DNA of 6,026 nucleotides from Candidatus Sericytochromatia bacterium (GTDB lineage Bacteria; Cyanobacteriota; Sericytochromatia; JACMPN01), in NCBI GenBank assembly GCA_014377495.1, contig JACMPN010000615.1, positions 1-6,026 on the forward strand. Direction: 5' to 3'. The stretch's first letter is position 1, and the number at the start of each line of letters is the position of its first letter. Under the pieces are notes generated by a model. That model did not search any database. It saw only the letters and a list, made by a program, of their open reading frames with translations, and was not told the origin of the DNA. Shown here in pieces: positions 1 to 4,112 of the stretch. A program made the translations under genes and the position numbers.

Positions 1-378
1 CCCGGGTGGAGGGCGGGAGAGGAGGCGGGGGGCCACGCCAGCACGCCCGCCCGGCGGCGGGGCCCTCTTCGACAGCTCGACCGTGGCGGGGAACTTGGCC
101 CAGATCTCCGTGATCACCGGGCTGTTCGAGGTGATCGACCGGCCGAAATCGAGGAAGACGGCATGGGACATGAAGCGGCCGTATTGGACGATCAACGGCT
201 GGTCGAGGCCCATATCGTGGCGCAGCTTCGTCAGCGACTCCGGCGTGGCCCGCTCGCCGAGCATCACCTGGGCCGGATCGCCGGGGATGAACTGGACGGC
301 CAGAAAGACGAGAGTCATCACGCCGAGGACGATGGGGATCAGCAGCGCCAGACGGCGCAGGATGTACTGCAGGATCAC
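1..378 (-). CDS. ABC transporter permease, DppB/OppB type (partial, cut by left edge)
   Basis: Inner-membrane permease subunit of a peptide- or nickel-type ABC importer (binding-protein-dependent transport, DppB/OppB/NikB family). The GTG start at 378 opens with the family's typical N-terminus: basic LRR at residues 7-9, a hydrophobic segment at about 10-30 and the hallmark FIPGDPA at 30-36. It continues with a periplasmic stretch containing MGLDQPLIVQY (56-66), DFGRS and FPATVELS (96-103), all as expected just before the second membrane segment. AAGGG at 386-390 lies 7 bases upstream, inside the last codons of the glycosylase gene, so the two are probably co-transcribed and coupled. About 126 codons are present of a usual 300-340. 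From base 69 to base 1 the frame stays open, but the residues turn Pro/Arg/Gly-rich instead of hydrophobic, which suggests a sequence error, misassembly or disruption. Family assignment is firm; the substrate is unknown. Confidence 0.82.
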   Translation of the reverse strand, partial: MILQYILRRLALLIPIVLGVMTLVFLAVQFIPGDPAQVMLGERATPESLTKLRHDMGLDQPLIVQYGRFMSHAVFLDFGRSITSNSPVITEIWAKFPATVELSKRAPPPGGRAGVAPRLLSRPPPG

Positions 379-382
379 TCGG

Positions 383-1075
383 TTACCCTTGCCCCAGTTG
401 CTGGGTGATTGCATCGTAGCGTTGGCGAATCTTTTGCATGTCCTGCCAGGTCAGCCATTTCGGGCCGCCCACGTCCCGGCTGGCATTGCGTAGCAGGAAC
501 GACGGGTGAAAAATCGGCATGTACCAGCGGCCGTCGTGCTGGATCCACTCACCCCGCAGCCGGGTGATCCCCGTGCGGTCGAGGACGGCCTTCAGCGCCG
601 TGGCCCCGGCCAGCAGGATGATCGGCGGATCGATGGCCTCGATCTGCTCCAGCAGATAGGGCTTGCAGGCGGCGATCTCGTCGGGGGTCGGGACCCGGTT
701 GCCGGGGGGGCGGTGCTTGGCCACGTTGGTGATGTAGACGTCCCGCTCCCGATCCAGACCGACGGAGGTGAAGATTTTCGTCAGCAGCTGGCCGGCAGGT
801 CCGACAAAGGGCAGGCCCGTAGCATCCTCTTGGGCGCCCGGCGCTTCACCGATGAGCATGATTTTGGCGTGGGGCTGGCCGGACCCGTAGACGGCTTTGG
901 TGCCGGGCTGGTTCAGGTCGCAGAGCTGGCAGACGTTGCAGGTGGCGGCACCACTGGCGAGGACGTCGGCGACGGGCGCGACGGGATGCGGCGGCAACTG
1001 CACAGGCGGCAAGCGCGTCGGACGGGCTGGTGCCGGCTCATCGGCGGCAAACAGGTTTAGCTGGGGATCTGCCAT
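383..1075 (-). CDS. udg: Uracil-DNA glycosylase, family 4 (iron-sulfur UDGa type)
   Basis: Removes uracil from DNA (deaminated cytosine or misincorporated dUMP) as the first step of base excision repair in the cytoplasm. The 230-residue product has motif A GEAPG at 76-80 followed by ED, the GLPFVGPAGQLL block at 87-98, TNV at 116-118, RPPGNR at 122-127 and the catalytic-loop HPS at 190-192. Cysteines C46 and C49 (CNVC) and C137 match iron-sulfur cluster positions of family 4. The remaining ligand position, usually Cys in KCRPP, is His121 (KHRPP), while an extra Cys52 sits beside the first pair. Residues 5-9 are QLNLF, a match to the beta-clamp-binding pentapeptide, followed by a Pro/Ala-rich linker to about residue 40. 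The frame is open upstream to 1405, but I chose ATG 1075. It has GGGG 7 bases upstream, the promoter at 1124-1152 predicts a transcript start near 1117, and the upstream residues resemble nothing in the family. The downstream permease follows after 4 bases. Confidence 0.93.
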   Translation of the reverse strand: MADPQLNLFAADEPAPARPTRLPPVQLPPHPVAPVADVLASGAATCNVCQLCDLNQPGTKAVYGSGQPHAKIMLIGEAPGAQEDATGLPFVGPAGQLLTKIFTSVGLDRERDVYITNVAKHRPPGNRVPTPDEIAACKPYLLEQIEAIDPPIILLAGATALKAVLDRTGITRLRGEWIQHDGRWYMPIFHPSFLLRNASRDVGGPKWLTWQDMQKIRQRYDAITQQLGQG

Positions 1076-1082
1076 ACACACG

Positions 1083-1086
1083 CCCC
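1083..1086 (-). promoter_or_regulatory. Ribosome binding site deciding the glycosylase start
   Basis: GGGG on the minus strand, 7 bases before ATG 1075. The in-frame alternatives at 1090 and 1117 have no comparable purine tract, so this site supports 1075. Confidence 0.5.
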
Positions 1087-1123
1087 GCATCGCCGCCGGA
1101 CCATACGATTCCGGCATGACATC

Positions 1124-1152
1124 AGTGTAGGCACGCCCCGGAAGCCAGTCAA
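1124..1152 (-). promoter_or_regulatory. Sigma70-type promoter of the glycosylase gene
   Basis: On the minus strand, TTGACT (1152-1147), a 17-base spacer and TACACT (1129-1124) match the -35/-10 consensus at five and four of six positions. The predicted transcription start is near 1117, giving a leader of about 42 bases before ATG 1075. It separates the glycosylase-permease transcript from the PAP2 gene upstream. It is the best promoter match I found in the window. Confidence 0.65.
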
Positions 1153-1210
1153 CGGACGCTCTCGGTTGATCCATGTGGCGTTGCGTCCCGACGCCCCCTC
1201 CCAGCGGATC

Positions 1211-1244
1211 GGGCCGGCGACCGGCAAACGGCCGCTCAGGCCCC
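1211..1244 (-). terminator. GC-rich hairpin just after the PAP2 gene, possible terminator
   Basis: Starting 4 bases past the PAP2 stop codon, outer arms GGGCC (1211-1215) and GGCCC (1239-1243) can pair. Inside them CGGC (1222-1225) pairs with GCCG (1231-1234); an alternative is GGCCG (1212-1216) with CGGCC (1229-1233). There is no run of T after it on the minus strand, so intrinsic termination is only suggested by its position. Confidence 0.35.
1220..1236. repeat. 17-base intergenic repeat, copy 1
   Basis: ACCGGCAAACGGCCGCT on the plus strand, identical to bases 4048-4064. It lies 11 bases beyond the PAP2 stop, within the hairpin region. Both copies are non-coding, sit behind minus-strand genes and have the same orientation. 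The flanks do not align. Confidence 0.75.
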
Positions 1245-1247
1245 GTA

Positions 1248-1919
1248 CTAGGCTGGTTCCGGACTGTCGGCAGGCCGGGACATCGCCGCGACAGGGACGT
1301 TGGGTGGCAGCGTGGCGACCAGATGCTGGCGGACGGCCAGACACAGGCATAGCCAAAACGTCCCGAGGAAAAAGCCGGCCAGCACGTCGGTCGGCCAATG
1401 CACACCCAGATAGAGGCGGCTGAGGGGGACCAGCACGGCGAGCGAGGCGCAGAGGAACATGAGCCCGAAACGCCGGTGGCGCCATGCCCAGAGAGCCGAA
1501 TACGTATAGAAACACCACCCCGTCAGGGCATGACCGCTGGGAAAGCTGTAGCCGCTCTCGTGGACCAGCGGGAGGAACACCTGGGGGCGGGCATGCAGGT
1601 AGACGTATTTGAGGCCAAAGGTCCAGACACCTGCGCCGGCGAGCAGCACCACCAGGATCCTTGCGTCCAGGCGATCCCCACGCCGATACAGCAGAAATAC
1701 CGCCGTCAGCCCGACCACAGCGATGCCGGCCACCGAGCCGAGCTGGGTCAGGCCGATCATCAGCGGATTGAGCCACACGGTCTGCCAGGCGGGCATGTGC
1801 CGCATCAAGGCGATGTTCCAGACCTCGGCATCCCCGGAGAGCATCACGTCCGCCAAACGGAAAAACACCCACAGACAGATCAGGGCCACAGCGAGCAAAA
1901 AGGGCGCTAAGCGTTTCAT
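1248..1919 (-). CDS. PAP2-family membrane phosphatase
   Basis: Integral-membrane acid phosphatase of the PAP2 superfamily. Members dephosphorylate lipid phosphates such as phosphatidic acid, phosphatidylglycerophosphate or undecaprenyl pyrophosphate, with the active site near the outer face of the membrane. All three signature motifs are present in the 223-residue product: K104-x6-R111-P112, PSGH at 127-130 (His130 the acid/base), and S167-R168-x5-H174-x3-D178 (His174 the nucleophile). Hydrophobic segments lie at about 5-20, 63-78, 88-105, 135-147, 152-167 and 180-197, as usual for six-helix members. The C-terminal 20 residues are Pro/Ala-rich and likely disordered. The start is uncertain: ATG 1919 or in-frame GTG 1925, neither with a clear ribosome binding site. 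It is transcribed away from the divergent unknown gene pair. A role in undecaprenyl phosphate recycling would fit the nearby mur genes, but the sequence does not establish the substrate. Confidence 0.9.
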   Translation of the reverse strand: MKRLAPFLLAVALICLWVFFRLADVMLSGDAEVWNIALMRHMPAWQTVWLNPLMIGLTQLGSVAGIAVVGLTAVFLLYRRGDRLDARILVVLLAGAGVWTFGLKYVYLHARPQVFLPLVHESGYSFPSGHALTGWCFYTYSALWAWRHRRFGLMFLCASLAVLVPLSRLYLGVHWPTDVLAGFFLGTFWLCLCLAVRQHLVATLPPNVPVAAMSRPADSPEPA

Positions 1920-2031
1920 GGTCACATCGTACCGTCTGACCGACCAGGCTTATGTGATCGATTCGGCCACCATCATCGGGCGAGCGCCGAACCGGTTTAG
2001 GCGACATGACATTCTGAAGGCCCCTGGACCG

Positions 2032-2060
2032 TTGGCAGGAACCCCTCCGCCTGACACACT
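2032..2060 (+). promoter_or_regulatory. Candidate promoter of the paralogue pair
   Basis: TTGGCA (2032-2037), a 17-base spacer and CACACT (2055-2060) resemble the glycosylase promoter (TTGACT-17-TACACT). The -10 box matches consensus at only three of six positions. A start near 2067 would leave a leader of about 30 bases before ATG 2098. The rest of the divergent region, 1926-2031, shows no convincing promoter for the PAP2 gene. Confidence 0.4.
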
Positions 2061-2084
2061 GCTCTGCGGAAATCGACACTGTCC

Positions 2085-2091
2085 AAGGGAG
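2085..2091 (+). promoter_or_regulatory. Ribosome binding site of the first paralogue
   Basis: AAGGGAG, 6 bases before ATG 2098. The frame is open far upstream, to 1609 and antisense to the PAP2 gene, so this strong site decides the start. Confidence 0.7.
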
Positions 2092-2097
2092 CCTGCG

Positions 2098-2871
2098 ATG
2101 AACATCGCCGAATACGAACGAGCCATCAAGCGCCTGATGAACTGGATCCAGAAGGCCCCCCTCTGGCAGGAACGCTGGTCGGCCGTGCATGACCAGCACA
2201 TCGGCGAGATGCCCAAGGCCCTGGAGATCCCCAGCGAACGGTTCGACGCCCTGCTCGACGTGCTGGGGGCGGACATGCTTTCGGCGATCGAACCCGTCAT
2301 CGCCGAGGACTTCCTCACCCACCGCTTCGCCCCCGACGGCGCCAACGTCGTCGACGCCTACCTGACCGCTCCCGGCTGGAAGGAAAACGCCGTCAGCCGG
2401 GCCTACATGGAAGCCCTGCGTGACTCGCACATGGCCTTCTACGAAATCAAGGGCGCTGAAGGGGACAAGCACTGGGTCGTCCAGGAGTCCGGCACCGATG
2501 CCGCCCCCATCCATGCGATCGATCCCCAGGCCGATGCGGATTACGACGCAGGCAGCCACATGGGTGCCCGCCTGCTCACCATCGAAGGGCAGCAGTTGCT
2601 GACGGACGGCGTCTATTTCTTCCAACCGGACGAGACCGCCGGTGTCCTGGAAGCCCTCCGCCTTGAGCGCGAAAAGGGTCAGGCCGAGTTGCCCGCTTTT
2701 GCCGCCTCGCAGGGTCTCACGCTGGACGAGACGACGCAGCCCGTCCTGGAACGCCGCCTCGCGGCGAGCGCGCTCACGGCCGCCTGGCTGATGCCCATGT
2801 GCGTCGATGCCCTGCGGGATCCGGAGGTGCAGGACGCCCTGGACACGGCCGAAGCCACGTCGGAATTGTAG
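2098..2871 (+). CDS. Unknown soluble protein, first of a tandem paralogue pair
   Basis: I do not recognise a named family. The product is 257 residues, acidic, with no signal peptide or membrane segment, so probably cytoplasmic. It aligns along its whole length with the next gene at about half identity by hand count. Shared blocks are PLW-x-ERWSAV (21-30), HIG (34-36), EDF-x-TH-x-FAP (70-79), DAYL (86-89), KENAV (95-99), FYEI-x-GAE (114-121), KHW (124-126), AIDPQADA (140-147), GSHMGAR (152-158) and DGVYF (170-174). The N-terminal 60 residues look helical. The middle, from about 110 to 180, alternates strands and turns in a way that suggests a small beta-rich domain, and the C-terminus is helical again. 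Invariant His, Asp and Trp residues could be functional, but no known catalytic motif is evident. The start is fixed by a strong ribosome binding site and by matching the paralogue's start. Its stop overlaps the ribosome binding site of the second gene. Confidence 0.85.
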   Translation: MNIAEYERAIKRLMNWIQKAPLWQERWSAVHDQHIGEMPKALEIPSERFDALLDVLGADMLSAIEPVIAEDFLTHRFAPDGANVVDAYLTAPGWKENAVSRAYMEALRDSHMAFYEIKGAEGDKHWVVQESGTDAAPIHAIDPQADADYDAGSHMGARLLTIEGQQLLTDGVYFFQPDETAGVLEALRLEREKGQAELPAFAASQGLTLDETTQPVLERRLAASALTAAWLMPMCVDALRDPEVQDALDTAEATSEL

Positions 2872-2882
2872 AGGTCACCGAG

Positions 2883-3656
2883 ATGAGTCTTGCCGACTAC
2901 CAAAAGGCCATTGAGCGCCTACTGACCTGGGTGCAGCGCAGCCCGCTCTGGGTGGAGCGCTGGTCTGCCGTGACGTTTCGGCACATCGGGGGAGTGCCCG
3001 AGATCCTGCTCATCTCGGAAGACCGCTATCTGGCCCTGCTCAGCGTGCTGGGCTCCGAACTGATGGCCACGACGGAATCAGTCATCGTCGAGGACTTTTT
3101 CACCCACCAGTTCGCCCCCAAGGGTGACACCGTCATCGACGCCTACCTCGACAAGGCCGGGGCCAAGGAAAACGCCGTGACCCGGCCGTTCCTGCTGGCG
3201 TTGCGCAATTCGGACATGCGGTTCTACGAGATCCAGGGCGCCGAAGCGGGCAAGCACTGGCTGATTCGCGAAAAAAAAGAGGGCGCCGAGCCCTTTCCCG
3301 CCATCGATCCCCAGGCTGATGCCGGCATCGAACCCGGCAGCCACATGGGGGCCCGCATGCTGACCCTCGACGGTCAGAGGGTCCTGGCGGACGGGGTCTA
3401 TTTCTATCCCCCGGAAGACACCGACGACATCGTCGCCATGCTCAAGGCCGAACAGCCGACACAGGGCGTCTTGCGCACCTTTGCCAAGACCCAGGGCGTC
3501 ACCGTCGACGAGACGAATCGGGAACGGCTGACCCAACGGCTGATGCCGACCGTGTTCACCCAGGCCTGGCTGTTGCCGATCCTGGAAGATGCCCTGGCCG
3601 ACGAGGAACTGACCGAAGCCCTGGATGCTGCCCTCAAGGAAATCGGCATCGAATAG
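2883..3656 (+). CDS. Unknown soluble protein, second of a tandem paralogue pair
   Basis: Product of 257 residues, the same length as its upstream paralogue, which it matches from first to last residue with essentially one single-residue gap near residue 190. The conserved blocks are those listed for the first copy, for example PLWVERWSAV (21-30), EDFFTHQFAP (70-79), KENAV (95-99) and GSHMGAR (152-158). Divergence is greatest at 37-50, 127-138 and 180-195, probably surface or linker regions. ATG 2883 is preceded by GAGG (2871-2874) at 8 bases, overlapping the stop of the first gene, so the pair is very likely co-translated. A run of eight A at 3271-3278 (Glu-Lys-Lys) is unusual in such GC-rich coding sequence. 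No signal peptide, membrane segment or known catalytic motif is visible. The conserved common length suggests an old duplication with both copies kept under selection, perhaps as a hetero-oligomer, which is inference. Confidence 0.85.
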   Translation: MSLADYQKAIERLLTWVQRSPLWVERWSAVTFRHIGGVPEILLISEDRYLALLSVLGSELMATTESVIVEDFFTHQFAPKGDTVIDAYLDKAGAKENAVTRPFLLALRNSDMRFYEIQGAEAGKHWLIREKKEGAEPFPAIDPQADAGIEPGSHMGARMLTLDGQRVLADGVYFYPPEDTDDIVAMLKAEQPTQGVLRTFAKTQGVTVDETNRERLTQRLMPTVFTQAWLLPILEDALADEELTEALDAALKEIGIE

Positions 3657-3696
3657 GGGACGTACGCGGCTGGGCGCCGCCGCCGGCCACAATCGG

Positions 3697-3733
3697 ACGA
3701 GGCCCGGGAGTCGTGATGACTCCCGGGCCTCGT
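3697..3733. terminator. Perfect 16-bp hairpin between convergent genes
   Basis: ACGAGGCCCGGGAGTC (3697-3712) and its exact reverse complement (3718-3733) flank the 5-base loop GTGAT. It lies 40 bases after the second paralogue's stop and 22 bases after the stop of the minus-strand small gene, so it could end both transcripts. Neither side has a T tract; on the plus strand it is followed by GGAAAAAG. Confidence 0.75.
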
Positions 3734-3755
3734 GGAAAAAGCGACTCAGTCGGGG

Positions 3756-3959
3756 CTAGATGGCCCGGACGGAATGTTCCTTCAGGGGCTTGGCATTTTT
3801 GTCGGGTGCGGGCAGCGGGACCCGCACGACGATCTCCTGCTGGGTCTCGTACTCGATCCGCCAGCCTTTCGCCTTGATTTCGGCCATTGCCGTGTCGCGG
3901 TTGGGAAAGTCTTTCGTTCCCTCCACACCGACGATGGTCACCATGCAAACTGTGATCAC
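3756..3959 (-). CDS. Small unknown protein, 67 residues
   Basis: I do not recognise a family. The product reads as a strand (residues 2-13, ITVCMVTIVGVE), a short helix (about 22-31, DTAMAEIKAKG), a strand or hairpin rich in branched residues (33-48, ending EIVVRVPLP) and a charged tail. This beta-alpha-beta order suggests a compact soluble domain. There is no metal-binding cysteine pair, signal peptide or convincing membrane helix. I chose GTG 3959 because AGGGAG (3966-3971) lies 6 bases upstream; the alternative ATG 3944 has no ribosome binding site. It stands alone, 153 bases downstream of murF on the same strand, and ends at the hairpin shared with the convergent paralogue pair. I found no clear promoter for it, so it may be read from murF or from an unrecognised start. 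That it is a real gene rests on the ribosome binding site, codon pattern and terminator. Confidence 0.65.
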   Translation of the reverse strand: MITVCMVTIVGVEGTKDFPNRDTAMAEIKAKGWRIEYETQQEIVVRVPLPAPDKNAKPLKEHSVRAI

Positions 3960-3965
3960 GTAATA

Positions 3966-3971
3966 CTCCCT
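3966..3971 (-). promoter_or_regulatory. Ribosome binding site deciding the start of the small gene
   Basis: AGGGAG on the minus strand with a 6-base spacer to GTG 3959. It is among the clearest ribosome binding sites here, and it favours the GTG over ATG 3944. Confidence 0.6.
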
Positions 3972-4016
3972 AACGGTCGTGTTCTGACGTCTTTGTCCGG
4001 TGACAGGTCCCAAAAC

Positions 4017-4050
4017 TTGTCAGGGCCCTGTCAGATTTTGCCGCTATACC
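4017..4050 (+). promoter_or_regulatory. Pho-box-like direct repeat with -10 hexamer, no gene downstream
   Basis: TTGTCAG (4017-4023), GGCC, CTGTCAG (4028-4034) forms two 7-base direct repeats with an 11-base period, like the PhoB box (CTGTCAT, 4 bases, CTGTCAC). Ten bases further lies TATACC (4045-4050), the spacing seen between box and -10 in E. coli phoA. Against this, the spacer is GGCC rather than AT-rich, and transcription would run rightwards, antisense to the 3' end of murF, with no convincing plus-strand gene. It could instead be an operator for another regulator. Confidence 0.3.
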
Positions 4051-4056
4051 GGCAAA
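4037..4056. other. Perfect 7-bp inverted repeat downstream of murF
   Basis: TTTGCCG (4037-4043), a 6-base loop CTATAC, then CGGCAAA (4050-4056). The right arm overlaps the 17-base repeat, whose internal CGGC (4050-4053) could alternatively pair with GCCG (4059-4062). The two folds exclude each other. The octamer GCCGCTAT occurs at 4040-4047 and again at 4059-4066. Confidence 0.5.
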
Positions 4057-4064
4057 CGGCCGCT
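4048..4064. repeat. 17-base intergenic repeat, copy 2
   Basis: Identical to 1220-1236 in sequence and orientation. It lies 48 bases beyond the murF stop. Here it forms one arm of the TTTGCCG/CGGCAAA inverted repeat, which copy 1 lacks. Confidence 0.75.
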
Positions 4065-4077
4065 ATGTGCCATCATC

Positions 4078-4106
4078 TGACACAAACCCGGCGGCCGCAA
4101 GTGTCA
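4078..4106 (-). terminator. Possible murF 3' hairpin
   Basis: TGACAC (4078-4083) and GTGTCA (4101-4106) are inverted repeats around a GC-rich 17-base loop containing GCGGCCGC. The hairpin begins 6 bases after the murF stop. The stem is short and no T tract follows, so a role in termination or RNA stability is tentative. Confidence 0.3.
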
Positions 4107-4112
4107 CCAAGC

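Noticed and set aside
1990..1997. AACCGGTT palindrome in the divergent PAP2/paralogue region
   Set aside because: Only 8 bp, the flanks do not extend the symmetry, and no second copy was seen. It is easily expected by chance.
1057..2625. A 522-codon open frame on the minus strand
   Set aside because: It runs antisense to the first paralogue and across the PAP2 gene in another frame. Its residues are low-complexity Gly/Arg/Pro-rich with no family motifs. It is a product of GC-rich codon bias.
1609..2871. A 420-codon plus-strand frame as the true extent of the first paralogue
   Set aside because: The upstream half is antisense to the PAP2 gene and lacks protein-like character. ATG 2098 has a strong ribosome binding site and gives the same length as the second paralogue.
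4044..4076. Sigma54 promoter suggested by TGGCAC and TTGC on the minus strand
   Set aside because: The two elements are 11 bases apart instead of about 5, so the -24/-12 geometry is wrong.
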